This document shows, piece after piece, positions 31,525 through 40,708 of a stretch of DNA of 64,000 bases. Each line of letters starts with the position of its first letter. The first letter of the stretch is position 1. The stretch is from CAVSJO01 sp963728445 (GTDB lineage: Bacteria; Gemmatimonadota; Gemmatimonadetes; Longimicrobiales; RSA9): contig CAVSJO010000006.1 in assembly GCA_963728445.1 (NCBI GenBank), positions 868,001-932,000 of the forward strand, given 5' to 3'. A program made the translations under genes and the position numbers. Under the pieces are notes generated by a model. It was not told the DNA's origin and ran no database searches. It was given only the letters and a program-made list of their open reading frames with translations.

Positions 31525-33966
31525 GTGGGAGTGCTGTTGTCCGGCGGCCTCTTCTTCGTACGCAGCCCGACGCCCGGCCGACGCCGGGCGGTCGAATCCG
31601 TACGCGGGACGCCTTCCGCAGGCGTCCTGCTGCTGATTCTTGCCTGTCTGCTGACCGGTCCGGCCCTGGCCTCGGCACAGACGCCCGGGGCGTCCGCTCA
31701 GGACAGCGCCCGGGAGGCGCAGGAGCGCGAGAGTCCGCTCGTCACCGGCGTCCGCTTCGAAGGGGCGGGACACCTCGACCCCGCCTTCATCCAGAAGCAG
31801 ATCGCGACACGCCCGTCCGGGTGTCGAAGCATTCTCCTGAAGCCTTTCTGCCTGCTGTCGAAGTCCCACGTGATCTACCGGCGGAACTACCTGGACCGGG
31901 AGGAGCTCCGGCGCGACGAGCTGCGGGTCCGCGTCCTCTACTTCAAGAAGGGCTACAGGAACACGCAGGTGTCGACGCGCCTCGACCCACCGGACGGCGA
32001 GTCCGTCGACGTCGTGTTCGACATCCACGAGGGGCCTCCGACGCTCGTCCGCGGCCTCATCGTGGGCGCCACGCACGGCGTGCGCCCGCCCGTGGACTCG
32101 TCCGAGGTCCTCGCCGCCCGCCCGCCCCGTGTGGGCCGCCCCCTCGATCTCTTCATGCTGGACTCCGCCGAGGTGCGGCTGCGGGAGGACCTGAAGAACC
32201 GGGGCTACCCGTCGGCCGAGGTCACCGACTCCGTTCTGACCACGCAGATGCTCGCCGGCGAGCTTAGCGCCGGAGAACACGGCGTCGCCGGTGCCGCCGC
32301 GCTCGACACCCTCGCCCTCGCCCTCGCCGACACCTCCGAGCCCCGCAGCGCGTGGGTCCGCATCCTCGCCCGCCCCGGCGCCCTCACCACCATCGACTCG
32401 GTGGAGGTACACGGCAACCAGGCCGTCTCCGACGGGACGATCCGCCGGCTCATGACGGTCCACCCCGGCGATCTGTACCGGCAGAGCGCGGTGCTGCGCA
32501 GTCAGCGCCGGCTCTACGCGTCCGGGCTGTTCCGACTCGCCGTGCTGGACGTGCCGCCCCAGCCGGGCGACACCGCAAAGACGCTGCAGGTCCGGGTCCG
32601 CGAGGCAGAGCTGCAGGATGCGCGCATCAGCGTCGGCTTCAACACCGTCGATTTCTTCCAGGTGCAGGGCACGTACTCCAACCTCAACCTCTTCGGCGGA
32701 GCGCAGCACCTGGACGTGTCCGCGACGGTCGGCAACCTCCTCGCGCGTCCGCTGAACGGCACCGGCATCTTCCGTGACGGCCTGACGCCGGACCTCACCG
32801 CCGCCGAGGAGCATGCGTACCTGCTGCCCACGTGGCAGGCCAGCGTCAGCATCACCCAGCCGGCGCTCGGATCCGCGAACAACACGCTCGGCCTGTCCGT
32901 CTTCGCGCACCGCCGCACCGTCCCGGCCATCGTGGTGGACCGGGGGGAGGGCGCGGACCTGTCCTTCACGCACCGGTTCGCGTCGGACGTACCGGCCAGC
33001 CTCGGCTACCACTTCGAGCTGTCGACGCTCGAGGCGGGCGACGTCTACTTCTGCGTGGACTACGGCATCTGCGACCGGCCGAACATCGAGGCCCTGCGGT
33101 CGACCCAGCGCCTCGCGCCCATCCAGCTCGGTGTCTTCTTCGACGACACCGACAGCCCGCTCGAGCCCACGTCGGGGCACCAGCTCCGGGTCGACGCGGA
33201 GCACGCGTCCTCCCTCACCTACTCCGGCTGGCGCTACAACAGGCTCTCGGCCGAGTACATGCGCTACTTCCCGTTCGGGGAGCACCGCGTCCTCGCGGCG
33301 CACCTCAGGGCCGGCTTCGTTCGTCCGCTCCAGAGCACCGCTTCCGCCGTCGGCCTCGGCACCGCCGAAGTCGCCTCCCTCGTCCACCCCCGCAAGCGCT
33401 TCTACGCCGGCGGCTCACGCTCCGTGCGCGGCTACGGTGAGAACGAGCTCGGCCCCCGCGTCCTGACCGTGCCGCCATCCGCCCTCACCGACACCGCGGC
33501 CGGCGGCGGCTGCACGACGGCGTCCATCGAGACCGGCGACTGTGACGCGTCCGGCCTGCCGTCCAGCGCCTTCACCCCGCGTCCTCTCGGCGGGCAGTCC
33601 GTCGTGGAAGCCAGCGTCGAGTACCGTCTGCCCCTCACGGGCAAGCTCCTCGGGGCCGTATTCGTCGACGCGGGAGCCGTGGGCGTGCACGCGTTCCGTC
33701 CCTTCGGCGACGGCGCCGCCGCCGTCACGCCGGGCGTCGGCATCCGCTACCTGTCCCCCATCGGACCCGTGCGCGCCGACCTGGGCTGGCACCCCGCCGG
33801 CGCCGAGACGCTGCCCGTCGTGACGCAGGTGCGGGGTGAGGACGGGGACCTGCACCTCGTGCGTCTCGACCAGCCCGTGGTCTACGACCCCGTCGCCGGG
33901 TCCGGCGGCATCGGCAGCATCCTGCGCCACCTCACGCTCCACCTCAGCATCGGCGAGGCGTACTGA
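31525..33966 (+). CDS. tamA: TamA/BamA-family outer-membrane assembly protein
   Basis: 813-aa Omp85 protein. A signal peptide (LLLILACLLTGPALASAQ) and POTRA domains are present (TGVRFEGAGHLDPAFIQKQI; later TTIDSVEVHGNQAVSDGTI with a second GLF-type turn, LYASGLFRLAVLDV). The C-terminal 16-strand barrel includes the lid motif GGSRSVRGYGENELGPR and a final strand with aromatic residues. The start is tentative: GTG 31525 gives a sensible signal peptide; an upstream start is not excluded. The stop overlaps the tamB start by 1 nt (TGATG), so the pair is one unit. With TamB it forms a bridge across the envelope. Confidence 0.88.
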   Translation: MGVLLSGGLFFVRSPTPGRRRAVESVRGTPSAGVLLLILACLLTGPALASAQTPGASAQDSAREAQERESPLVTGVRFEGAGHLDPAFIQKQIATRPSGCRSILLKPFCLLSKSHVIYRRNYLDREELRRDELRVRVLYFKKGYRNTQVSTRLDPPDGESVDVVFDIHEGPPTLVRGLIVGATHGVRPPVDSSEVLAARPPRVGRPLDLFMLDSAEVRLREDLKNRGYPSAEVTDSVLTTQMLAGELSAGEHGVAGAAALDTLALALADTSEPRSAWVRILARPGALTTIDSVEVHGNQAVSDGTIRRLMTVHPGDLYRQSAVLRSQRRLYASGLFRLAVLDVPPQPGDTAKTLQVRVREAELQDARISVGFNTVDFFQVQGTYSNLNLFGGAQHLDVSATVGNLLARPLNGTGIFRDGLTPDLTAAEEHAYLLPTWQASVSITQPALGSANNTLGLSVFAHRRTVPAIVVDRGEGADLSFTHRFASDVPASLGYHFELSTLEAGDVYFCVDYGICDRPNIEALRSTQRLAPIQLGVFFDDTDSPLEPTSGHQLRVDAEHASSLTYSGWRYNRLSAEYMRYFPFGEHRVLAAHLRAGFVRPLQSTASAVGLGTAEVASLVHPRKRFYAGGSRSVRGYGENELGPRVLTVPPSALTDTAAGGGCTTASIETGDCDASGLPSSAFTPRPLGGQSVVEASVEYRLPLTGKLLGAVFVDAGAVGVHAFRPFGDGAAAVTPGVGIRYLSPIGPVRADLGWHPAGAETLPVVTQVRGEDGDLHLVRLDQPVVYDPVAGSGGIGSILRHLTLHLSIGEAY

Positions 33967-36900
33967 TGCGGACCGTGGCGAAGGTCGCGGCCGCGGTCGT
34001 GGGCGTCATCCTCGCCCTCGTCCTCATCGCCCTCTTCGTGCTGACCCAGACCCGCTGGGGACAGCAGAAGGTCGGCAACTTCGCCCTCGGCACGGTCGCC
34101 AGCTCCATCAACGGCAAGCTCAGCTACGGCAGCGTGGAGGGGAACCCGCTTTCGGGCCTCACCCTCCACGACGTGGCCCTCACCGACTCCGCCGGTCGCC
34201 CGTTCCTGAAGGCAGGTACACTGAAGGCGTCGTACGACATCGGCTCCCTCATCCACAGGCACATCGATCTGAACAGCCTGACGATGGCGAACGGCCGGCT
34301 CGTCCTCGAGAAGCCGCCCGCGCAGGACTGGAACTTCAAGCGCGTCTTCGGAGGCGGCGGGCCCCCGGACACCACCGCGGCGCCGGGCTTCGGCTCCTGG
34401 GTCCGCTTCAACGACGTAACGCTGCGCAACGTCGACGTGGTGGTGCGCCAGGCCTGGTCGCCCGCCGACTCCCTAGCCCCCTCCGTCCGGCAGGCCGAGA
34501 TCGCCCAGGCCCTATCCGGCGCGGGGCGCTTCCGCGTCGAGCGGGTGCCCGGCGGCTACGAGCGGGTGATCCGGCTGCTGAACGTGGACGCGCACCTCCC
34601 CCTCGTCCGCCTCGCCGATCCCGACAAGCCCGGCATCCTGGCCAAGGTCGACCGTCTGAACACCCTCGCCGAGCCGTTCGCGACCGCGCCCGTCCGCATC
34701 AGCAATCTTGCCGGCACGTTCGCGATGCCCGGCGACACGCTCTTCCTCCGCAACGTCGAGCTGAGCACGCCGCACTCCCAGGTCACCCTCGAGGGCCGCT
34801 ACGTCCGCACGACTGGCAACGTCGCCCTCTCCGGCACGGCCGACCCCTTCGACGCCCGCGACATGCAGTGGCTGTCGCCGAAGATCCCCGCGGAGGCCCA
34901 CGGCGCGCTGGCGTTCACGTACGCGATGAACGGCGCCGAGTCCCACGTCGAGGCCCGGAATGCGGACGTCGCACTGGGCGACGCGTCCGTGAAGGGGTCC
35001 GTCTCCGCGTGGTTCGGCAGGACCTTCCGCCTCGGCCCCGGTCACCTGACCTTCTCGGGCGTCGGCACGGACCTCGTCCACCGCTTCGTGCCGTCGTTCC
35101 AGCCGCCCGAGGCCGGCACCTTCCGGGGCGACGTCGCCCTCTCCGGCACGCCGGCGAAGCTGAACGTGGACGGCGACGTCACCTTCGTCGGCCGTCGCTC
35201 CGGCACGAGCCGCCTCGCCGCCGAGGGGCCCGTCGGCTTCGCCGGCAGCGGCATCCATGCCGACGGGCTCACCCTGCGCATGCACCCCGTCGACGTTGCC
35301 CTGCTCCGCGAGCTCGGCGCGCCCGACTCCCTGACGGGGACCCTGACCGGAACCGCCACGCTGAACGGCTCCACGACCGGCCGAATGGCCGCCGCCCTGG
35401 ACCTGACGCACCACGGAGCCGCCGGCGCCTCCCACGTGACGGGCGACGTCGCCCTTCGGCTGCCCGGCATCAGCGGCCTCGACGCCGACCTCCGCCTCGA
35501 GCCGCTGCGCCTCGCGACCGTCGGCCGCGTCGTGCCCGGCGTCGGTTTGCGGGGCACCGCCGCCGGCCGGCTGCGCCTGAGCGGCGCGCCGGCCGACCTG
35601 AGCGTGAACGCCGACCTGGCCTTCGTCCACGGCGGCGGCCTCGGCGTCACCGGCACGATCGGGCTGGGGCAGCCGGTGCGCTACGACCTGGACGCGCGCC
35701 TGCGCGGACTCGACCTCGCCGCCGTCAGCACCCGCGGGCCCGTCACGTCCCTGACGGGCACCGCCTCCGCCACGGGCACCGGCTTCGACCCCGCGACGAT
35801 GAACGCGCGGGTCACGGCGGACCTGGCGGGGAGCAGCGTCGACAGCATCGGCGCCGACGTCGTCCGCGCCGACCTCGCCCTCGCCGACGGGCTGCTGCGC
35901 GTCGACACCGCCGTCGCCCGCGTCGCCTCCGGCAGTCTCGCGCTGAACGGCAGCTTCGGTCTCACCGCCGGACGGACCGGCACGCTGAGCTACGCCCTCG
36001 ACGTCGGGTCCGCCGCCGACTTCGCCCGCTGGCTGCCCGTGGCGGACACGGGCGTCGTCGCGCCGCGGCCCGCGCGCATGGCGGAGCGCATCCGGACGGC
36101 GCGCGCGGATTCGCTGCGCCGCGCCCGCGCCACGGAGGTGGAGCGCGCGGCCACGGGCATGCCGCCGGAGCCGACGCTCGCCGTCGACACGCTCCAGCCG
36201 CTGCCGAAGGATTCCGTCGCCGGGACGCTGCACACGCACGGAACGGTTTCGGGCAACCTGAAGAGCTTTGACCTGGCCGGCTCGGCCACGACCTCCGGCC
36301 TGGTGGCGAAGGGGGTGGAGATCGGGTCGGGAGAGGCGGCGTACGGGTGGCAGAACGCGCCCTCACCGGCGGGGGCGCTGCGCCTCGACATGGCGCTGGG
36401 CAGCGTGCGCATGGCCGGCTTCGCGCTGGACACGGTCCGGGCGAAGATCCGGCAGCAGGGCATGCCGTCCGCCGACCGGACCGCGAACGGGACCGCGGAC
36501 GTGGCGGTGGTGCAGGACACGGCCCGGGCGTACCGGTTGCGCGCCGACTACGCGCTGGACGTGGGCAGCAGCCGCGTGAACCTGAACGACGTCGCGCTGC
36601 GCTTCGACACGACGACGTGGCAGTCGACGCAGCCGGGCTCCGTGATCTGGGGCGGCAGCGGCTTCGAGGTCGCGCACCTCGAGCTGGTGAACGGGGAAGG
36701 TGGCAGGATCTTCGTCGACGGACGCCTGCCCACGAACGGCAACGCGGATCTGCGCGTGGCGGTGGACAGCCTCCCCGTCCGCCAGGTGATGGCGCTCCTC
36801 CAGGACTCACTCGGCGCGCGCGGGCTGCTCTCGTTGCACGCGACCGTAAACGGGGACCAGGCCGCCCCCGTCGTCTCGGGCGACGCGGCGCTGCGCGACG

Positions 36901-38558
36901 GCTTCTGGGGCGGCACCGCGCTGCCGTACGTCGCCGCGAACTTCGACTACGCGGCCGGCCGCCTGGCCACGGACGCGCTGATGCGAGACAGCGTCGGCAA
37001 CACGCTCGTGTCGGCGAAGGGTACCCTGCCGATCTACCTCGGCATGAGCGGAGAGGGGCCGCACCTGCTGGATCAGCCACTGAGCCTGAGCGTCGACGCG
37101 GACTCGCTGCCGATCGGGCTGGCCTCCAGCATGATCCCCTCGATCCAGGACGTGCGCGGCGGCGTGAGCGGGCACTTCCAGGTCGCCGGAACGCCCCACC
37201 AGCCGCAGGTCACGGGCGACGTCGGCCTCGAGCTCGCGTCGGCGCGCGTCGTCCCCGCCGGCATCACGCTCCGCGACGTCGCCGGTCACCTGGTCCTGCG
37301 CAGCGACTCCCTGGTCATCGACTCCCTCGTCGCCCACACCGGCGGTCACCCGGTGCGGGTGAGCGGCGGCGTCGGGCTGGCGTCCCTGACGAGGCCGTCC
37401 TTCGACGTCGCCATCACGAGCGACAACGCCGTCTTCCTGAACAACGAGCAGGGGACCATCCGCGCCAGCACGGACCTGCAGGTGCAGGGGCCGTTCGACG
37501 ACGTCCACGTCACCGGCCGCATCGCCATCGAAGGCGGCGTGTTCTACATCCCGCAGCCGCGGAGCCAGCTCTCCCTCGGTCCCGACAACCCCGCCGTCTT
37601 CCAGGTGGTCGACACCACCAAAGCCGGCGCCCGGCAGCTCGTGAACACGCCGTCCCCGTTCCTGTCAAACCTGACCGTGGACGTCCAGGTCACCGTGGCC
37701 CGCGACGTGTGGGCCCGGAACACGGAGGCCAACCTCGAGCTCTTCACCCCCGAGGACGCCGGCCCCCTCATGGTCCACATGGACCGCTCCACCGGCGACC
37801 TGACCGTCGTCGGCGTCGTCGAGACCGGACGTGGGCAGTACGTCTACATGGGCCGCCGGTTCGAGATCCGGAGCGGCTCGGTCCGGTTCGTCGGCGACCC
37901 CGACATCAACCCGCTCCTGCAGCTCACGGCGGGACACGCCATCCGCCTGCCGGGCCAGCCGTCCGTGCAGATCCAGATCGTCCTCGGGGGCACCATGCGC
38001 TCGCCCCGCATCTCCCTCGAGAGCGACGCCCAGCCGCCCATCCCGCAGGACGCGCTGCTCAGCTACCTCGCCTTCGGCCGCTCGAGCACGTCGCTCCTGC
38101 AGCAGAACGGCTCCGCCCTGTCCGGCCCCGGCAGCGCCTCGGGCAACCTGGTCGGCAACGTCGCAAGCATGGCGACGCAGCAGATGGCCGCCGCCGGGCT
38201 CGGCGCCCTCGCCGGCGGCTTCTCCCTCGACGCGGCCCGCCAGCTCGGCGTCGACTACTTCACCGTCAGCCCCGCCGACCTGCCGCCCGAGGCCACCCCC
38301 GCCGGCGTCAGTACCTTCCTGCGCGGCACGGAGGTGGATGTCGGGAAGTACCTGAACCCCCGCACGTTCGTCTCCGCCCACGTCCGGCCGACCTTCGCCT
38401 CGCCCGGCGTGCAGGTCGAGTATACGACCCCCATCGGGTTCGGCCTCGACGCCTCCTGGCAGCCCCGATTCCTCCCCGCCCAGCCCTCCCTGGGAAGCAC
38501 CACACCCGCCGCGACGAGCGTGTTCGGGCTGTTCCTGTTCAAGGAATGGAAGTGGTAG
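33966..38558 (+). CDS. tamB: TamB-family translocation and assembly protein
   Basis: 1530-aa envelope-spanning protein. One N-terminal membrane anchor (AVVGVILALVLIALFVL) is followed by a very long repeating beta-strand region resembling an AsmA/bridge-like lipid-transfer groove. The conserved C-terminal TamB/DUF490 domain is at about 1150-1530 (ERRFEIRSGSVRFVGDPDINPLL-type region, then YLAFGRSS and a final FGLFLFKEWKW strand that docks on TamA). A 1-nt overlap with tamA and matching function support the assignment. It probably moves phospholipids and/or assists barrel proteins. Confidence 0.9.
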   Translation: MRTVAKVAAAVVGVILALVLIALFVLTQTRWGQQKVGNFALGTVASSINGKLSYGSVEGNPLSGLTLHDVALTDSAGRPFLKAGTLKASYDIGSLIHRHIDLNSLTMANGRLVLEKPPAQDWNFKRVFGGGGPPDTTAAPGFGSWVRFNDVTLRNVDVVVRQAWSPADSLAPSVRQAEIAQALSGAGRFRVERVPGGYERVIRLLNVDAHLPLVRLADPDKPGILAKVDRLNTLAEPFATAPVRISNLAGTFAMPGDTLFLRNVELSTPHSQVTLEGRYVRTTGNVALSGTADPFDARDMQWLSPKIPAEAHGALAFTYAMNGAESHVEARNADVALGDASVKGSVSAWFGRTFRLGPGHLTFSGVGTDLVHRFVPSFQPPEAGTFRGDVALSGTPAKLNVDGDVTFVGRRSGTSRLAAEGPVGFAGSGIHADGLTLRMHPVDVALLRELGAPDSLTGTLTGTATLNGSTTGRMAAALDLTHHGAAGASHVTGDVALRLPGISGLDADLRLEPLRLATVGRVVPGVGLRGTAAGRLRLSGAPADLSVNADLAFVHGGGLGVTGTIGLGQPVRYDLDARLRGLDLAAVSTRGPVTSLTGTASATGTGFDPATMNARVTADLAGSSVDSIGADVVRADLALADGLLRVDTAVARVASGSLALNGSFGLTAGRTGTLSYALDVGSAADFARWLPVADTGVVAPRPARMAERIRTARADSLRRARATEVERAATGMPPEPTLAVDTLQPLPKDSVAGTLHTHGTVSGNLKSFDLAGSATTSGLVAKGVEIGSGEAAYGWQNAPSPAGALRLDMALGSVRMAGFALDTVRAKIRQQGMPSADRTANGTADVAVVQDTARAYRLRADYALDVGSSRVNLNDVALRFDTTTWQSTQPGSVIWGGSGFEVAHLELVNGEGGRIFVDGRLPTNGNADLRVAVDSLPVRQVMALLQDSLGARGLLSLHATVNGDQAAPVVSGDAALRDGFWGGTALPYVAANFDYAAGRLATDALMRDSVGNTLVSAKGTLPIYLGMSGEGPHLLDQPLSLSVDADSLPIGLASSMIPSIQDVRGGVSGHFQVAGTPHQPQVTGDVGLELASARVVPAGITLRDVAGHLVLRSDSLVIDSLVAHTGGHPVRVSGGVGLASLTRPSFDVAITSDNAVFLNNEQGTIRASTDLQVQGPFDDVHVTGRIAIEGGVFYIPQPRSQLSLGPDNPAVFQVVDTTKAGARQLVNTPSPFLSNLTVDVQVTVARDVWARNTEANLELFTPEDAGPLMVHMDRSTGDLTVVGVVETGRGQYVYMGRRFEIRSGSVRFVGDPDINPLLQLTAGHAIRLPGQPSVQIQIVLGGTMRSPRISLESDAQPPIPQDALLSYLAFGRSSTSLLQQNGSALSGPGSASGNLVGNVASMATQQMAAAGLGALAGGFSLDAARQLGVDYFTVSPADLPPEATPAGVSTFLRGTEVDVGKYLNPRTFVSAHVRPTFASPGVQVEYTTPIGFGLDASWQPRFLPAQPSLGSTTPAATSVFGLFLFKEWKW

Positions 38559-38597
38559 GAGAGTTCGACGAGCGGCCGCCGGCGGCTGGAGGTGGGG

Positions 38598-39191
38598 CTA
38601 CTCCGCCTTCGTCGTCTTCGGGGACAGCATCGTGAAGAGATAGGCGCGTGCGCGCCACCACCCCCGCTCGACGGTACGCTTGGATACGCCGAGCGCCTCG
38701 GCCACCTCGCCCGTCGTGAGTCCGCCGAAGAAACGGCACTCTACGATCGCCGTGAGTTGCGGGTCCAGCTCGGAAAGCCGATCGAGCGCCTCGTTCAGCG
38801 CGAGCAGGTCGACCACGCCCGTCTCGAGCCGTACGTCCGCCGCCTCGATCGGGACACGCACGGCGCCACCTCCGCGCTTGCCGGCACGCCGCCGTCGGGC
38901 GTAGTCGACCAGCACGTGCCGCATCACCCTGGACAGAAAAGCGAAGAAGCGGGCGCGCCCCCGCCAGCTCGGGCCGGTTTGCCCGGCGAGCTGGACGTAC
39001 GCCTCGTGTACGAGCGCCGTCGTGTCCAGCGTGTGGCCGTCGCGCTCGCGGCGCAGGTGCGCGTGGGCGAGGTCGCGCAGGTCGTCGTAGAGGAGCGTGA
39101 CCAGCTGGTGGAAGGCCTCCTGGCTGCCATCGCTCCACGCTTCCACCAGAACGGAGATGTCGTCTCGCGATCTCAGGCGCGCCTCCCGCAT
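38598..39191 (-). CDS. ECF-type RNA polymerase sigma factor, TIGR02999-like
   Basis: 197-aa sigma-70-family protein. Region 2 is LVTLLYDDLRDLAHAHLRRER...TTALVHEAYVQLAGQ, with FFAFLSRVMRHVLVDYARRRRAGKRGGG. Region 4 is a helix-turn-helix in LTTGEVAEALGVSKRTVERGWWRARAYLF. The LVHEAY and MRxVLVDYAR signatures are those of the sigma subgroup common in Acidobacteria and Gemmatimonadota, often encoded near Ser/Thr kinases, as here (2 kb away). No anti-sigma gene adjoins it. ATG 39191 lacks a clear ribosome-binding site, so the start is uncertain. Confidence 0.9.
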   Translation of the reverse strand: MREARLRSRDDISVLVEAWSDGSQEAFHQLVTLLYDDLRDLAHAHLRRERDGHTLDTTALVHEAYVQLAGQTGPSWRGRARFFAFLSRVMRHVLVDYARRRRAGKRGGGAVRVPIEAADVRLETGVVDLLALNEALDRLSELDPQLTAIVECRFFGGLTTGEVAEALGVSKRTVERGWWRARAYLFTMLSPKTTKAE

Positions 39192-39399
39192 TCGGGGAAT
39201 ACCCAATGATGCGGCGGGAGGCGCTGCCCGGGCAACCTTCGCGATCGAGGCTGCTGCGAGTTCCCCTGGTTTCCCGCCACCGCCCCGATCGACCTCGACC
39301 CGTGTCGTGTTCGGGTGGGATTTTTCGCTTGACAGGAGGGACCGGTGCTGCCGCGAGCGGTCGTATCGGGAATCGCTCCAGTTACAGGGAGGCATCATC
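39192..39399. promoter_or_regulatory. Divergent promoter region sigma factor / OmpA-domain protein
   Basis: This 208-bp region contains the most A/T-rich bases nearby at about 39318-39335, including TTGACA (39329-39334), a perfect -35 hexamer. No -10 is seen at 16-18 nt; the nearest A/T-containing stretch is at about 39358-39375. AGGGAGG (39387-39393) is the ribosome-binding site of the plus-strand gene. Confidence 0.35.
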
Positions 39400-40692
39400 A
39401 TGCGGATTCGGGTCCGGACCGTGCTCGCCCTCGGCGTCGCCGCCGCGCTGCTCGCGCCCGCGTCGGCGGACGCCCAGATCCTCAAGCGCATCAGAAAGGC
39501 GGCGAAGGACGCCGTCACGGACGAGAGCGCGCGCCAGGTGGACCGGCTGCTGCGCAACGCGATCCGCTGCGCCGTCGACGACCCCGTCTGCTACGAGGAC
39601 GCGAAGAAGTCCGGCAAGGACGTGGTGTTCGTGGACGACGACGGTGCAGTCATCGCGGACGAGAGCGGCGCTCCGATCGAGGACCGTGACGCCGCGACGG
39701 CTGCGGCGCCGCCCGAGGCGCCCGGCGAGGGGGTGTGGGTGAACTACGACTTCGTGCCGGGCGACGACGTCCTGTTCTACGAGGACTTCGCGCGCGACAA
39801 CATCGGCGACTTCCCGATGCGGCTCGACCTCGTGGAGGGAAGTTGGGACGTAGTCGAATGGAAGGGAGCACGCCGATTACGCGCCGTCTCCGGCGGGTTG
39901 CTCGCCATCCCGCTGCCGCAGTCGCTGCCGGAGCGGTTCACGGTCGAGACGAGGATCGCGCTGAATCACGGCCACGCGTTCGTCGCCGTGGTCCCCGGCC
40001 GCGCCTACTATGGAGCGAAGCACGACTACAGGGGCAGCGTGCCGGTGGCGCGCGTCAATGGCGTGGGCGTCGAGTCGCTCCGGGGCGGCGGGCCCACGGC
40101 CATGACACACCTCAACGATCGCGAGGTCCGCGGCCGCGATATCTCCTTCCGCATCATGGCCGACGGCGAACACATGAAGGTCTACTTCGACGGCCAGCGT
40201 GTCGCGAACGTGCCGAACTCCGTCTACCCCCGCTCGGACACCCTCTTCGTCGCCGTCGGGGGGGCATCCGATGAGGCACCCGTCCTGATCGGACCCATCC
40301 GCGTGGCCGGCGGCGGCCGCGACCTCTATGACCGGCTCGCGCGCGACGGCCGCGTCGCCACGCAGGGGATCCTCTTCGCGACGAACAGCGACCGCATTCG
40401 TCCGGAGTCGACGCCGACGCTGACGGAGATCGGGGACATGCTACGCGGGCACGCCGACCTGCGACTGCGCATCGAGGGCCACACCGACAGCGATGGCGAC
40501 GACGCGTACAATCAGGAGCTGTCGGACCGCCGCGCCGCTGCCGTGAAGCAATTCCTCGTCGACCACTACGGCGTCGATGGCAGCCGTCTCGAGACGCGCG
40601 GATTCGGCGAGTCGCAGCCGGCGGCCGACAACGCCACCGCGGAGGGCAAGCAGCAGAACCGTCGCGTCGAGCTGGTGCGCCTGGGCGGCTGA
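39400..40692 (+). CDS. OmpA-C-domain protein with an N-terminal LamG-like region
   Basis: 430 aa with signal peptide (VLALGVAAALLAPASADAQ). A short Cys-containing helical part with the pair RCAVDDPVCYED is followed by an acidic linker. A beta-rich domain at about 125-300 (FYEDFARDNIGDFP...GLLAIPLPQSLPERFTVETRIALNHGHAF) resembles concanavalin/LamG-type jelly rolls. The C-terminal OmpA/MotB peptidoglycan-binding domain has ILFATNSDRIRPES, IEGHTDSDGDDAYNQELSDRRA and RGFGESQP. It should anchor the envelope to peptidoglycan. ATG 39400 has AGGGAGG 7 nt upstream. It lies between the divergent sigma factor and the convergent kinase. Confidence 0.88.
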   Translation: MRIRVRTVLALGVAAALLAPASADAQILKRIRKAAKDAVTDESARQVDRLLRNAIRCAVDDPVCYEDAKKSGKDVVFVDDDGAVIADESGAPIEDRDAATAAAPPEAPGEGVWVNYDFVPGDDVLFYEDFARDNIGDFPMRLDLVEGSWDVVEWKGARRLRAVSGGLLAIPLPQSLPERFTVETRIALNHGHAFVAVVPGRAYYGAKHDYRGSVPVARVNGVGVESLRGGGPTAMTHLNDREVRGRDISFRIMADGEHMKVYFDGQRVANVPNSVYPRSDTLFVAVGGASDEAPVLIGPIRVAGGGRDLYDRLARDGRVATQGILFATNSDRIRPESTPTLTEIGDMLRGHADLRLRIEGHTDSDGDDAYNQELSDRRAAAVKQFLVDHYGVDGSRLETRGFGESQPAADNATAEGKQQNRRVELVRLGG

Positions 40693-40708
40693 TCCCGACC
40701 GCGTCCGC

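Noticed and set aside
39329..39356. TTGACA as the -35 of the OmpA-domain gene
   Set aside because: No acceptable -10 hexamer at 15-19 bp; noted only as a weak hint in the intergenic entry.
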